Notes under the pieces: model-generated | Told to the model about the DNA's origin: nothing | What the model saw: only the letters and a program-made list of their open reading frames with translations | Database searches by the model: none | Translations under genes and position numbers: made by a program | Shown: positions 34,193 to 44,103 of the stretch, one piece after another | How the letters are laid out: each line of letters starts with the position of its first letter | Position numbering within the stretch: position 1 is the first letter of the stretch | NCBI GenBank assembly: GCA_003149635.1 | Contig: QCWI01000006.1 | Span: 124,001-188,000, forward strand | Source: Fluviicola sp. XM-24bin1 | GTDB taxonomy: Bacteria > Bacteroidota > Bacteroidia > Flavobacteriales_D > Crocinitomicaceae | Reading direction: 5' to 3' | Length of the DNA stretch: 64,000 nucleotides

Positions 34193-34704
34193 TACCAGTT
34201 CGAAAATAGTTTATTCAAAACATCTTGGACAATTTGATCGGTCACTTCGCTCAAAAGATCATTTTCAACCGTTCCCAAATCCGTTGTGGCATCGTAGTCG
34301 ATAAATCTGCTACTGGTTAACTCCATGATATCTTCTTCCGGTTTCGTGATGAAGATTTCAAATTGACAAGTAACCGTCAAACGGTTCTGGGCTGCAGCAT
34401 CTCCTTCCTGAAGTGCTACTGGTGTAATTGTATAGGATGTGATGATTCCCTCAACGTTTACCTCGGCGTTCTCTGCGTTGTCCTCAAGATTCAATCTAGA
34501 ATTGTTTTGAATCCCATCTTTGATTGATTCGGTGAGTGTTGCATTGTAACTCAGGGGAGCATTTCCTGTGTTGTTTTCCAATGTCTTTACCGTAAACGAC
34601 TTCCATTCCTCGGGCATGCTTCCATCAACGAAAGAAACACGCACGGGCCAACAACTGGTCAACCCAAAGAATAAAAGCGCTATGGCAAGGAATTTATACA
34701 TCAA
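34192..34704 (-). CDS. lptE: LPS-assembly lipoprotein LptE-like
   Basis: The 170-residue protein has a lipobox GLTSC (Cys18), so it is a lipoprotein. The mature part begins [15 protein letters not shown] and has the alternating strand pattern of the LptE family, which plugs LptD in the outer membrane and helps insert lipopolysaccharide. The gene overlaps the upstream activator gene by 4 bp and the TPR-like gene by 1 nt. LptE sequences are poorly conserved, so the call rests on family appearance and on its recurring position beside secG and a sigma-54-type activator in Bacteroidota. Confidence 0.85.
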   Translation of the reverse strand: MMYKFLAIALLFFGLTSCWPVRVSFVDGSMPEEWKSFTVKTLENNTGNAPLSYNATLTESIKDGIQNNSRLNLEDNAENAEVNVEGIITSYTITPVALQEGDAAAQNRLTVTCQFEIFITKPEEDIMELTSSRFIDYDATTDLGTVENDLLSEVTDQIVQDVLNKLFSNW

Positions 34705-35942
34705 TCTGTGAGGTTGTACTCTTTAATTTTTCTATACAAAGTTCTTTCGCTAATGCCCAATTCAGAGGCAGCGTATTTACGTTTCCCTTTGTGCTTTTGA
34801 AGTGCTTTTTTGATCAACTCCTTTTCGGTATCTTCTAATGAAAGTGATTCCTCAACTTCCTCGTGCTCCTCGAATCCATCGTTTTCCTGATGGGAGGGTG
34901 TGTACACCGAAGGTGCGCTCGTTGGTGGGGCAGGAGGGAGCAATGGCTGACGCGTTTCAGGAACGTCATCGTAGATACGATTCAGCATTTGAGTTTGCTC
35001 GCTATTCAAGTGGATATCTCCGCCGCTGGAAATCATATCGACAACTAACTTTTTGAGTTCCGTTAGATCTTTTTTCATATCGAACAGGAACTTGTACATC
35101 AATTCTCGCTCGTTGATGCTTTCCGGCCCGGAATCACTGATTACTGCAGGAGTATTGTCGCGTTCTGGGGGTAAGTATGCTTGAAGTGCAACAGAGTCAA
35201 TATCGCGCTCCGTTTCAATCACCGAGATCTGTTCCACCACATTCTTCAATTGACGGATATTTCCCGGCCATGAATAACCATTCAACATGTACACCGCATC
35301 TTCTGTCAACTTAATTGCTGGCATTCGATATTTATCACCGAAATCATTCGCGAACTTGCGGAAAAGCAAGTGAATATCACCTTCACGATTTCTCAAGGGC
35401 GGCAAAGGAATTGGAACTGTACTCAAACGGTAGTAAAGATCTTCTCGGAACTTTCCTTTTGCGATCGCCTGAGCCATGTTTTCATTCGTCGCAGCAACCA
35501 CGCGCACGTTCGTTTTGATCACCTTCGATGAACCCACCCGGATAAATTCTCCGGTCTCCAAAACACGCAACAATCGAACTTGCGTTTGCATCGGTAGTTC
35601 GGCTACTTCATCCAGAAAAATTGTTCCTCCGTCGGCAACTTCAAAATATCCTTTTCGACTCCCGCTGGCACCAGTAAAGGCTCCTTTTTCATGTCCAAAT
35701 AATTCAGAATCAATGGTTCCTTCTGGAATGGCTCCACAGTTCACAGCGATGTATTCAGCATGCTTACGAGCACTCAATTGGTGAATCACCTGAGGGATGA
35801 TTTCCTTACCCGTTCCGCTTTCACCGGTTACGAGCACAGAAATATCCGTAGGAGCCACTTGTAACGCAACCTCCAATGCTCTGTTCAGCAAAGGTGCGTT
35901 TCCAATAATTCCGAATCGCTGTTTTACTTGTTGAATGTCCAT
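34701..35942 (-). CDS. Sigma-54-type AAA+ transcriptional activator without receiver domain
   Basis: The product is 413 residues from ATG 35942 (MDIQQVKQRF). The AAA+ domain has Walker A GESGTGKE (40-47), the sigma-54 contact loop GAFTGA (87-92) and Walker B TIFLDEVAEL. The Fis-like helix-turn-helix at the end includes KYAASELGISERTLYRKI. No N-terminal sensory or receiver domain is present, so it is probably constitutive or regulated by another protein. It starts 1 nt after miaB and overlaps lptE by 4 bp. An intermediate Gln/Pro-rich region (about 320-360) is variable. Its targets are unknown; it may need RpoN, encoded elsewhere. Confidence 0.93.
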   Translation of the reverse strand: MDIQQVKQRFGIIGNAPLLNRALEVALQVAPTDISVLVTGESGTGKEIIPQVIHQLSARKHAEYIAVNCGAIPEGTIDSELFGHEKGAFTGASGSRKGYFEVADGGTIFLDEVAELPMQTQVRLLRVLETGEFIRVGSSKVIKTNVRVVAATNENMAQAIAKGKFREDLYYRLSTVPIPLPPLRNREGDIHLLFRKFANDFGDKYRMPAIKLTEDAVYMLNGYSWPGNIRQLKNVVEQISVIETERDIDSVALQAYLPPERDNTPAVISDSGPESINERELMYKFLFDMKKDLTELKKLVVDMISSGGDIHLNSEQTQMLNRIYDDVPETRQPLLPPAPPTSAPSVYTPSHQENDGFEEHEEVEESLSLEDTEKELIKKALQKHKGKRKYAASELGISERTLYRKIKEYNLTD

Positions 35943-35943
35943 A

Positions 35944-37401
35944 TTAGTTATTTGCTGGAGGCAGTACTTCAACTACTTCTCCGCGCAATGTAGCAGCGGT
36001 GCAATCAGTAATCTTCACCATAACGTAGTCACATTTCTTAAAATTGCCTTTCGGGAATATGACTTTTACATTTTGATCGTTTCGTCCGGCCATTTCTTCA
36101 TCAGAACGCTTGGATACACCTTCCACCAATACGCGATCAATCTTTCCGATTCTCGCTTTGTGATGTTCCAAGGAATGTTCTTGCTGCAAATCAATGATTT
36201 CGATCAAACGTTTGCTTTTTACTTCCTTTGGAACATCGTCTTCGAAGCGTCGTTCCGCTAACGTTTTTGGGCGTTCCGAATACTGATACATGTACGCAAA
36301 ATCAAACTTCACTTCCTTCATCAAAGAAAGCGTTGCTTCGTGTTCTTCTTCCGTCTCACCGCAGAATCCAGTGATTATATCCGTAGAAATCGCGCAATCT
36401 GGAACGATCCGTTTGATGGCATCAATTCGATTCAAATACCATTCACGCGTATATCCGCGATTCATGCGCTGAAGCGTATCCGAGTGTCCAGATTGAACCG
36501 GAAGGTGGATGTAATTGCTAATATTCTCGTATTTCGCGATTACTTCCAGTACTTCATTGGTCATGTCCTTTGGATGTGAAGTCGAAAAACGAATACGTAA
36601 ATCAGGAGAAACCTGCGCCACCATGTCCATCAATTGGGCAAAGTTCGTTGTCGGTTTCGTTTCATCTTTGATCTCTCCTTTGGAAGTCATGTTCCATCGG
36701 TATGAATCCACGTTTTGCCCTAACAAAGTAACTTCTCGATATCCTTGATTGAACAAATCTCGGCACTCCTGCACAATCGTATGGGGATCGCGTGATCGCT
36801 CTCGTCCACGGGTAAATGGCACCACGCAGAATGAACACATGTTGTCACATCCTCTGGTAATGGAAACGAAACTAGAAACACCGTTTTTATCCAAACGGAT
36901 AGGCGCGATATCTGCATATGTTTCATCACGAGAGAGCAACACGTTCACTGCCTTCTGTCCGCTTTCAACTTCACCGATCAATCCTGGTAAGTCACGATAA
37001 GCATCAGGCCCGGCAACCAAGTCTACCAATTTCTCTTCCTCCAAAAGTTGTGTTTTCAATCGCTCTGCCATACAGCCAAGGATTCCCACAACCAATTCCG
37101 GTTCGCGTTCTTTTCTCTTTTTGAAATTTGTCAATCGGTGACGCACACGCTCTTCGGCATTCTCACGAATGGAACAGGTATTGATTAAGACAACATCCGC
37201 CTCATCAACATTTCCCGTTGTTGAGTATCCTTCCTTTGTCAAAATGGAAGCCACCACTTCACTATCCGCAAAGTTCATAGCACAACCATAACTTTCAACG
37301 TAAAGTTTCTTTCCGTCTGTTGAACCGGTTCCTTCAATTACCGTCGCCTCACCTTGGCGCGTTTCATCTATATCTTTCGAAATATCTACTCCTTCTTTCA
37401 T
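35944..37401 (-). CDS. miaB: tRNA-2-methylthio-N6-dimethylallyladenosine synthase MiaB
   Basis: The 485-residue protein has the N-terminal cluster region [25 protein letters not shown] and LGCMAERL (three Cys), a radical-SAM motif [20 protein letters not shown], and a C-terminal TRAM-like domain. It adds the methylthio group to i6A37 in tRNAs reading U-initial codons. It heads the minus-strand operon miaB-activator-lptE-TPR-secG, with a good promoter. The gene is divergent from topA. Confidence 0.97.
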   Translation of the reverse strand: MKEGVDISKDIDETRQGEATVIEGTGSTDGKKLYVESYGCAMNFADSEVVASILTKEGYSTTGNVDEADVVLINTCSIRENAEERVRHRLTNFKKRKEREPELVVGILGCMAERLKTQLLEEEKLVDLVAGPDAYRDLPGLIGEVESGQKAVNVLLSRDETYADIAPIRLDKNGVSSFVSITRGCDNMCSFCVVPFTRGRERSRDPHTIVQECRDLFNQGYREVTLLGQNVDSYRWNMTSKGEIKDETKPTTNFAQLMDMVAQVSPDLRIRFSTSHPKDMTNEVLEVIAKYENISNYIHLPVQSGHSDTLQRMNRGYTREWYLNRIDAIKRIVPDCAISTDIITGFCGETEEEHEATLSLMKEVKFDFAYMYQYSERPKTLAERRFEDDVPKEVKSKRLIEIIDLQQEHSLEHHKARIGKIDRVLVEGVSKRSDEEMAGRNDQNVKVIFPKGNFKKCDYVMVKITDCTAATLRGEVVEVLPPANN

Positions 37402-37420
37402 CTCTTCAAAATCGAATCCA

Positions 37421-37451
37421 CAAAACTAGCCAAAATTGAAAGGGTGTCAAA
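37421..37451 (-). promoter_or_regulatory. Complete Bacteroidota promoter for the miaB operon
   Basis: Read on the minus strand: TTTG (-33, at 37448-37451), 19 nt, then TAGTTTTG (-7, at 37421-37428), then 19 nt to the ATG at 37401. Spacing and both elements match the consensus. Confidence 0.7.
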
Positions 37452-37490
37452 ATGGCAGTATTTAAATTATGCAAAAAATGTTGCGCCGAC

Positions 37491-37509
37491 CTATAACCAT
37501 AGGTTATAG
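37491..37509. promoter_or_regulatory. Palindrome in the miaB/topA divergent gap; candidate operator
   Basis: Perfect 8-bp arms CTATAACC/GGTTATAG flank a 3-nt centre. It sits between the miaB promoter and the topA promoter. A dyad of this size is often a regulator site; the role is inferred. The rest of the 238-nt gap holds only the two promoters. Confidence 0.35.
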
Positions 37510-37553
37510 AATCATATATAAGGTATGCGTTTCTATTTTCTCTCGTATAAGTG

Positions 37554-37586
37554 TTTGTTATTTGGAAAGATTTCCTCTTAATTTTG
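37554..37586 (+). promoter_or_regulatory. Bacteroidota promoter for topA
   Basis: TTTG at 37554-37557 and TAATTTTG at 37579-37586 are spaced by 21 nt, within the range seen for this class. The ATG at 37640 is 53 nt further on. Confidence 0.6.
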
Positions 37587-37639
37587 TGCGACCGACTAAA
37601 CGCGGCAGAACTGTTATTTTAATTATCAAATGTCACCGC

Positions 37640-39955
37640 ATGGCAAAGAACTTAGTGATAGTGGAGTCACCGGCGAAAGCCAAAACCATCGAGGGATACC
37701 TAGGAAAAGATTTCGTAGTAAAGTCAAGTTTCGGACACGTTAGAGATCTTGCGAAAAAAGGAGAAGCAATCGATATTGAAAATGGATTTGCTCCCAAATA
37801 TGAAGTCTCACCAGACAAAAAACAGGTAGTTGCCGAATTAAAGAAATTAGCAAAAGAGGCGGAAGTGATCTGGCTCGCAACGGATGAGGACCGCGAAGGA
37901 GAAGCGATTTCGTGGCACCTCTACGAAACCTTGAATCTTGCTAAGAAAACGACACATCGAATTACCTTCAACGAGATTACTAAGCCTGCAATTACGCGTG
38001 CAATTGAGTCTCCAAGAGAAATCAATAAAGAGTTGGTAGACGCGCAGCAAGCACGTCGAATTTTGGATCGATTGGTTGGATTCGAATTATCACCAGTTCT
38101 ATGGAGAAAAGTACGCCCGAGTTTATCTGCAGGTCGTGTACAATCCGTAGCGGTTCGCTTGATTGTTGAAAAGGAAAGAGAAATTGAAAAGTTCCAGTCT
38201 GAATCCTTCTACAAAGTTGTAGCGGAGTTCAAAACGGACAAGGGAAAAATAAAAGCGAATGTTTCGCGTCAGCTGAAGTCTGAAGAAGAAGCAGCTAAAT
38301 TGTTGGAAGAATGCAAAACGGGTGGATTTGCCATTGCAGACCTAACGCGTAAACCGGTAACGAAACGTCCAGTGGCGCCGTTTACAACTTCAACCTTGCA
38401 ACAAGAGGCAAGTTTGAAGCTAGGATTTACCGTTTCAAGAACGATGTCCGTAGCACAACGATTGTACGAATCAGGTCGTATCACATACATGCGTACCGAT
38501 TCCGTGAACTTATCGGATACAGCAGTAAACGGAGCCAAAGCCGAAATCGAAAAAGCATACGGATCAGAATTCTCGAATCCGCAACAATACACCACGAAAA
38601 GTTCAGGAGCTCAGGAAGCTCACGAGGCCATTCGTCCAACAGATTTTAGCGTTCACAATGTTGAGGGAGAAAGCGATCAAGAGCGCTTGTACGAATTGAT
38701 TTGGAAGCGTGCGATTTCTTCTCAGATGTCGAATGCTGAGCTAGAGCGTACTACAATTAAGATCGAAGCGAATGGAGTCTCGGAGACGTTCCAAGCGAAA
38801 GGCGAGATCATCAAATTCGAAGGGTTCTTGAAAGTGTACCTTGAAAGTAACATTGAAGATTTAGAGGAAGAAGAAGATTCTGGATTGTTGCCAGATGTTA
38901 CCGAAGGAGAAATTGTTCAGCAAGAATACGTTTCTGCAACACAGCGATTCTCGCGTCCTCCTGCACGATACGTTGAAGCATCATTGGTGAAGAAATTGGA
39001 AGGTTTGGGAATTGGACGTCCATCAACATACGCACCAACAATTTCTACCATCCAGAAAAGAGGATATGTAGAAAAACCAGATCGTCCGGGAACAGAGCGT
39101 TCATACAAGCGAATGACATTAACTGGCGGTGAAGTAAGTACGGAAATGCTTTCTGAGACCACGGGAAAAGAAAAGAACAAACTGGCTCCAACGGATATCG
39201 GTATCGTTGTAACAGATTTCTTATCCGAGCACTTCGGACGCATCATGGATTACAACTTTACAGCGAAAGTGGAGGAGGAGTTCGATGAAATCGCGAAGGG
39301 ATTGACGCAGTGGACGAAGATGTTGGAAGAATTCTACAAGCCTTTTCATGATAATGTGGAGGATACATTGGAGAATTCAGAGCGTGCAACCGGAGAGCGC
39401 GAAATTGGAGTGCATCCTGAAAGCGGACGTAGAATTATCGCACGTATTGGTCGTTTTGGGCCAATGGTTCAGATTGGAGACGAGCAAGTGGATGGTGAAA
39501 AGCCAGAATTTGCTTCACTTCGTGCGAATCAATCCATTAACTCCATTACTTTGGAAGAAGCCTTGGATTTATTCAAGTTGCCAAGAACGTTGGGTGAAAT
39601 GGAAGGTCAGCCCGTAAAAGCAAATGTCGGTCGATTTGGCCCGTACGTGCAACTGGGTAAACTTTTCGCATCCATTCCAAAAGAAGAAGATCCGATGACG
39701 ATTGACTTCGATCGCGCAGTTGAATTGATCAAAGAAAAGCGTGAGGCAGATGCCAAAAAGATCATCAAAACATTCCCTGAAAATGAAGATGTTCAATTAT
39801 TGAACGGACGTTGGGGGCCGTATTTGAAAATTGGACGTAAAAACTTCAAACTTCCAAAAGACGTTGAGCCGGAAAAGTTGACACTAGAGCAGTGTATCGA
39901 AATTTCCGAGAATCAACCCGCGCCAAGAAAAGGTCGTGCGAAAAAGAAGAAGTAA
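37640..39955 (+). CDS. topA: DNA topoisomerase I
   Basis: The product is 771 residues from ATG 37640 (MAKNLVIVESPAKAKTIEGY). The frame is open to 37469 but that part crosses the promoter and is not protein-like. The Toprim domain contains ATDEDREGEAI. The active-site tyrosine, about Tyr283, lies in RITYMRTDS. The C-terminal part has repeated FGPMVQIG/FGPYVQLG/WGPYLKIG units instead of zinc fingers, which is usual in Bacteroidota. It relaxes negative supercoils. A strong terminator follows. Confidence 0.98.
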   Translation: MAKNLVIVESPAKAKTIEGYLGKDFVVKSSFGHVRDLAKKGEAIDIENGFAPKYEVSPDKKQVVAELKKLAKEAEVIWLATDEDREGEAISWHLYETLNLAKKTTHRITFNEITKPAITRAIESPREINKELVDAQQARRILDRLVGFELSPVLWRKVRPSLSAGRVQSVAVRLIVEKEREIEKFQSESFYKVVAEFKTDKGKIKANVSRQLKSEEEAAKLLEECKTGGFAIADLTRKPVTKRPVAPFTTSTLQQEASLKLGFTVSRTMSVAQRLYESGRITYMRTDSVNLSDTAVNGAKAEIEKAYGSEFSNPQQYTTKSSGAQEAHEAIRPTDFSVHNVEGESDQERLYELIWKRAISSQMSNAELERTTIKIEANGVSETFQAKGEIIKFEGFLKVYLESNIEDLEEEEDSGLLPDVTEGEIVQQEYVSATQRFSRPPARYVEASLVKKLEGLGIGRPSTYAPTISTIQKRGYVEKPDRPGTERSYKRMTLTGGEVSTEMLSETTGKEKNKLAPTDIGIVVTDFLSEHFGRIMDYNFTAKVEEEFDEIAKGLTQWTKMLEEFYKPFHDNVEDTLENSERATGEREIGVHPESGRRIIARIGRFGPMVQIGDEQVDGEKPEFASLRANQSINSITLEEALDLFKLPRTLGEMEGQPVKANVGRFGPYVQLGKLFASIPKEEDPMTIDFDRAVELIKEKREADAKKIIKTFPENEDVQLLNGRWGPYLKIGRKNFKLPKDVEPEKLTLEQCIEISENQPAPRKGRAKKKK

Positions 39956-39986
39956 GTAGTTTTCAACGAGACATACTGAATATATT

Positions 39987-40018
39987 AAAGCGCCACTTGA
40001 GAAATCAGGTGGCGCTTT
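39987..40018 (+). terminator. Terminator of topA
   Basis: Perfect 10-bp arms AAAGCGCCAC/GTGGCGCTTT (39987-39996, 40009-40018) surround a 12-nt loop. Only a short T-run follows. Confidence 0.82.
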
Positions 40019-40022
40019 CTAT

Positions 40023-40030
40023 TAGTTTTG
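40023..40030 (+). promoter_or_regulatory. -7 element for the pseudo-arginase gene
   Basis: TAGTTTTG matches TAnnTTTG and ends 19 nt before the ATG at 40050. Confidence 0.5.
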
Positions 40031-40049
40031 ATTCAAATACGCTCGAATC

Positions 40050-41195
40050 ATGAAAGATATTTCCATTTATTTCCAGCCCTTGCCTGTTTTAGAAGGTAAA
40101 GGTGAGATTACAGAAAACTTATTGGTACACGATGAGAATGGGTTTCCGGAAATCGATGGAAAGGGTATCGCTATCATCTACGTTCCTGAGTATCGTCGAT
40201 CTGCAAAAGGAATTTCAGGATCGAATACCCGCTTCCGAGAAGAATTGGCCGAGTTCCATCTGGGGGACAATTGGGATTTCACTTTGTACGATTTAGGAAT
40301 GATCCAACCAGGGAATTCGGTAGAAGACACCTATTTTGCATTGGCCCAAGCAATCTCTGAATTAGTAAAAAAGGAAATCATTCCATTTGTAATTGGTGGA
40401 AGTCAGGATTTGCTCATGGCATGCTACAAAGGGTTTGAAGGTCTGGAGCGCATGATAAACATTTGCGCAATTGATAGTGCGTTAGATGTAGGCGAACCCA
40501 ACGAAGAATTATCATCCAATGCATTCGTGAGTCATCTTCTAATGCAGCGACCATGCTTCCTATTTAATTATGCTACGATTGGCGTGCAGCGATTATTAGT
40601 CCGCCAGAAAGAAATGGACTTATTCGATAAGTTGTATTTCGATGTAGCGCGATTGGGAGCTTTTAATGACAATCCACGCATTGCGGAACCGCACCTTCGT
40701 AACTCCGATTTATTATCAATTGATTTTAAAAGCGTTCGAAGCAGTGATTCAGATTCTTCCGTATATGATAATGTTAATGGATTCAGAGCCGACCAGTTGT
40801 GTCAAATCATGAAGTATGCGGGGATCAGTGATAAAATGTCCTGTGTCTTCGTTTCAGAAATCAATCCTGAACATTCACGCTCAGCATCCAATTTGTTAGC
40901 GCAATTGATCTGGTATTTCGCGGATGGAATTGCAAACCGAGTAGGGGACTTCCCGATTGGATCGAAAGTAACTTACAAGAAATTTCATGTGACCATTGAA
41001 GACTTAGAAGAAGAACTCGTTTTTTACAAAAGCGACAAATCAGAGCGCTGGTGGTTGGAAGTGAAATATCCTGCAGGTCAGGAGTCCAAGTATAACCGCC
41101 ATCATCTGGTGCCTTGCAACCAGGACGATTACAGTGCAGCACTAAAAAATGAAATTCCTGATTTGTGGTGGAAAACGTTGCAAAAGCTCAGTTGA
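40050..41195 (+). CDS. Arginase/formimidoylglutamase-fold protein with degraded metal site
   Basis: The 381-residue protein has the ureohydrolase fold pattern, but the Mn2+ ligands are only partly kept. The GGxHx motif reads GGSQD (His to Gln), DAHxD reads DSALD (His to Ala), and SxDxD reads SIDFK (second Asp to Lys). Three of six usual ligands are therefore lost, so ordinary arginase or formimidoylglutamase catalysis is unlikely. From memory, relatives recur beside topA and gldK-N in Flavobacteriia, which suggests a non-catalytic role. It lies between topA and porP/sprF on the same strand. Confidence 0.82.
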   Translation: MKDISIYFQPLPVLEGKGEITENLLVHDENGFPEIDGKGIAIIYVPEYRRSAKGISGSNTRFREELAEFHLGDNWDFTLYDLGMIQPGNSVEDTYFALAQAISELVKKEIIPFVIGGSQDLLMACYKGFEGLERMINICAIDSALDVGEPNEELSSNAFVSHLLMQRPCFLFNYATIGVQRLLVRQKEMDLFDKLYFDVARLGAFNDNPRIAEPHLRNSDLLSIDFKSVRSSDSDSSVYDNVNGFRADQLCQIMKYAGISDKMSCVFVSEINPEHSRSASNLLAQLIWYFADGIANRVGDFPIGSKVTYKKFHVTIEDLEEELVFYKSDKSERWWLEVKYPAGQESKYNRHHLVPCNQDDYSAALKNEIPDLWWKTLQKLS

Positions 41196-41318
41196 AAAGC
41201 GCGAAGTGTTAAAATTAACGACATATATTCCTGGATCGCACAGAAATTCGAGCATTGAAAAAATAATTTCTAGGATTTTAAATAAATTGCTTATTTTAGG
41301 CGCTTAAATGGAGATGAA

Positions 41319-41332
41319 CCGTGTTTACACGG
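41319..41332 (+). promoter_or_regulatory. Palindrome upstream of porP/sprF; candidate operator or leader hairpin
   Basis: CCGTGT-TT-ACACGG is a perfect 6-bp dyad about 26 nt before the ATG at 41358. It could be a regulator site or a small leader hairpin. No exact -7 element is seen in this gap; TTATTTTAG nearby is one base off. Confidence 0.3.
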
Positions 41333-41357
41333 GGTACCAAGCTATAACACATTGTTT

Positions 41358-42368
41358 ATGAAAAAACAACTACTTCTAATTGCACTATTCGCAGGAACTG
41401 TAGGTAGTTCATTTGCACAGCAAGACAAAGTATTGACACATTTCATGTATGACCGCACCACTGTTAACCCTGCAGCGACGGCTCTTACAAGACATTCCAT
41501 TTGTGGAACATTTATTTATCGTAACCAGTGGGATAAAATCAACGGAGCACCAAACTCTGGATCGTTCAACGTTGAGGCTGATTTGAATCAGCAGCTTCCT
41601 CACTTCTTCGCGGGCATCTCATTCTTTCAAGATATGATCGGATTCAACCGTCAAAATTTTGCGACGTTGAACCTAGGTTATTCCTTTGAAGCAATTTTAC
41701 CATTCGATCTTCGTATTGGAGCTGGGTTGGGAATCATGAACCACAGTGTGACGCCAAACTGGTTGCCACCTGAGACATTGATTGATGAAAACTTGACACA
41801 ACCATTCTCAAGAACTGGTTTTGATGCGAACTTCGGTTTGTACGCACGTCACACATTGGAAAATGGAACACGTGCAGGTGACAAATGGAACTTTGGAATT
41901 TCAATGACGCACTTGCCAGCAGCTAACTTGGAAAGCGGAATTCAGAATTCAGCTGGAATTCCTCTTGGGTTCCAATCTGCGCGCCACATTTATGTGATGG
42001 GAGGATATACAATGACTGGAATCACACCAACAGGTGATTTGGATGTTCAGTTCATGACACAGTCAGACTTAATTGAGTGGTCAACGCAAATTAGCGCACG
42101 ATATATTCATAAAAACATGGTGTACGGAGGATTGAACTTCCGTTCAGAAGATATGATTGGTTTAATGGCAGGAGTAAAGCCGTTTGCTTTAGCAGACAAC
42201 TCTGGATTCCCGCCGGCACTTAATCGAATGTTAATTGGTTACTCGTACGACTTTAGTATCAATCAATTATCGAACATTTCGCAAGGGTCACACGAGATTT
42301 TTGTGAGATATTGTCACCCGTTACCAGGTGTTCCAATGACGATTTCGAAGCACCCGCGCTGGTTGTAG
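41358..42368 (+). CDS. PorP/SprF-family type IX secretion outer-membrane protein
   Basis: The product is 336 residues from ATG 41358 (MKKQLLLIALF), with a signal peptide ending SFAQ. The PorP/SprF pattern is clear: KVLTHFMYDRTTVNPAATA near the start, RNQWDKINGAP, and later LGYSFE and WNFGISMTHLP. The family forms outer-membrane barrels that pair with specific T9SS cargo and, in Porphyromonas, with PorE/GldN partners. It precedes gldK by about 116 nt. In this position it is probably the core PorP, although Flavobacteria have several paralogues. Confidence 0.93.
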   Translation: MKKQLLLIALFAGTVGSSFAQQDKVLTHFMYDRTTVNPAATALTRHSICGTFIYRNQWDKINGAPNSGSFNVEADLNQQLPHFFAGISFFQDMIGFNRQNFATLNLGYSFEAILPFDLRIGAGLGIMNHSVTPNWLPPETLIDENLTQPFSRTGFDANFGLYARHTLENGTRAGDKWNFGISMTHLPAANLESGIQNSAGIPLGFQSARHIYVMGGYTMTGITPTGDLDVQFMTQSDLIEWSTQISARYIHKNMVYGGLNFRSEDMIGLMAGVKPFALADNSGFPPALNRMLIGYSYDFSINQLSNISQGSHEIFVRYCHPLPGVPMTISKHPRWL

Positions 42369-42484
42369 AATTAATTTTTTTTTGGAATATTTGTAACCAT
42401 TTCAGTGAATGTTCCGTTATATCGACAAATATTGATCCTGTAATTTGTTAATTAAGATATCCGGAAGATTTAAAAAGAGGTAGA

Positions 42485-44041
42485 ATGAAGAAGCTTTTGT
42501 TATTTGCTGTAGTTGCCATTGTGCTTGCGTCATGTAGTACGCGTACAGGGCATCTCACAGGTGTTCAGGGAAGACCGGTGTATCAGCCCCAGATTCCATT
42601 AGGTATGGTTTATATACCTTCTGGTGGATTTACCATGGGGGAGAACGACGGGGATATGCCGTTTTTGCATCAAACCAGAGCGAAAACCGTATCCGTGCAG
42701 GCCTTCTATATGGACCAAACGGAAATTTCCAACAACGAGTATCGTCAATTCGTGTATTGGGTTCGTGACTCAATCGCGCGTGATCTAATCTATTTCGGAT
42801 TGGAGGACGCTGAAGAAGCGAGCCGATACATCAATTATTCGGACTACTACTATAGTCCTGATGATTTGGAATATGTTGAGTTCGAAGCTGACGATCGCGA
42901 TGTAAACCGCGAGTTGTTTAGTTTGAACTGGGATCGTCGTTTCTCTTACAACGACCCTGAATTGGTTCCACTTTTGGCAGACATGTACTTTCCAGAGCCA
43001 GAGCGTTTCTATGGACGTAAAGAAATCGATACACGTAAGTTGATTTTCGAGTACTACTGGATCGATTACGTAGAAGCAGCACGCCGTGGTCGTATTGAAA
43101 TCGTTCGTAACGGTTACAACAACCAAGGAATCAAAGTAGTTCAAAAGCACCGTACGTTAAGTTCTCCTGATCATCCATTTACTGGTGAGCCTCAAGGTCA
43201 GGACTTGGACTTGTCACAAGGTGGTGATGGAATTAATAAGAAAGGACAGTCAAACGCGATTCGTGGACACGAGAACCGTCAGCGTTTCATCATCGATGAG
43301 AAAATTGCGGTTTACCCAGATACATTATGTTGGGTACGTGACTTTACATACTCATTCCACGATCCAATGACGAACATGTACTTCTGGCACCCAGCTTACG
43401 ACAACTACCCGGTTGTAGGTATTACGTGGCAGCAGGCAAAAGCATTCTCGGTATGGAGAACACAGTTGTTGAACAACTGGTTGGTGTCCATGGGAGATTT
43501 GTTCGTGAATGATTTCCGTTTGCCGACAGAGGCAGAGTGGGAAAGAGCTTCGCGTGGAGACTTAGAATTATCACAGTACCCATGGGGTGGGCCTTATATC
43601 CGTAACGAATCCGGATGTTTCCTTGGAAACTTTAAGCCAATGCGCGGACGTTACTTCGAGGATGGAGGTTTCCACACAGTGAAGGTGTATTCATACAACC
43701 CGAACGGATGGGGACTATACTGTATGGCTGGTAACGTAGCCGAGTGGTGTGAGACTGCATACGACGAGTCGATGTACGAGTTCTCTCATGACTTGAATAC
43801 AGATTACCGTTACAACGCAATGGATTGGGATCCACCATCAATGAAACGTAAAGTAATTCGTGGAGGATCTTGGAAAGATATCGGCTATTACCTGAGAAAC
43901 GGAACCAGAACGTTTGAATATCAGGATACTGCCAAGTCTTACGTTGGTTACCGTAACGTAATGACACACCTAGGTCGCGGTGGACGTGACTTTACAAAAG
44001 AAGGTGGTGAAGAAATTCGTAGCGATATTCAACTTCGCTAA
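42485..44041 (+). CDS. gldK: T9SS/gliding lipoprotein GldK
   Basis: The 518-residue protein has a lipobox VLASC (Cys17). It has the formylglycine-generating-enzyme-like fold found in GldK/PorK, with PSGGFTMGEN, WQQAKAFSVWRTQLLN, LPTEAEWERASRG and GNVAEWCETAYDES. A long insert (about 90-230) separates the first and later parts, as in known GldK. With GldN it forms the periplasmic ring of the T9SS, tethered to the outer membrane. It heads the gldKLMN operon, and gldL starts 62 bp downstream. Confidence 0.97.
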   Translation: MKKLLLFAVVAIVLASCSTRTGHLTGVQGRPVYQPQIPLGMVYIPSGGFTMGENDGDMPFLHQTRAKTVSVQAFYMDQTEISNNEYRQFVYWVRDSIARDLIYFGLEDAEEASRYINYSDYYYSPDDLEYVEFEADDRDVNRELFSLNWDRRFSYNDPELVPLLADMYFPEPERFYGRKEIDTRKLIFEYYWIDYVEAARRGRIEIVRNGYNNQGIKVVQKHRTLSSPDHPFTGEPQGQDLDLSQGGDGINKKGQSNAIRGHENRQRFIIDEKIAVYPDTLCWVRDFTYSFHDPMTNMYFWHPAYDNYPVVGITWQQAKAFSVWRTQLLNNWLVSMGDLFVNDFRLPTEAEWERASRGDLELSQYPWGGPYIRNESGCFLGNFKPMRGRYFEDGGFHTVKVYSYNPNGWGLYCMAGNVAEWCETAYDESMYEFSHDLNTDYRYNAMDWDPPSMKRKVIRGGSWKDIGYYLRNGTRTFEYQDTAKSYVGYRNVMTHLGRGGRDFTKEGGEEIRSDIQLR

Positions 44042-44103
44042 GAATAATAAAACAACAAACTAAACTAGTAGTTAATTTAAAACCCTAAAAAACAAGGAAA
44101 ACT

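Noticed and set aside
37469-37639. 57-residue upstream extension of topA
   Set aside because: It covers the topA promoter elements and the palindrome. The family start is MAKNLVIVESPAKA at 37640.
41319-41332. Palindrome considered as a rho-independent terminator
   Set aside because: No T-run follows, and it lies upstream of the porP/sprF start. It was kept only as a possible regulatory site.
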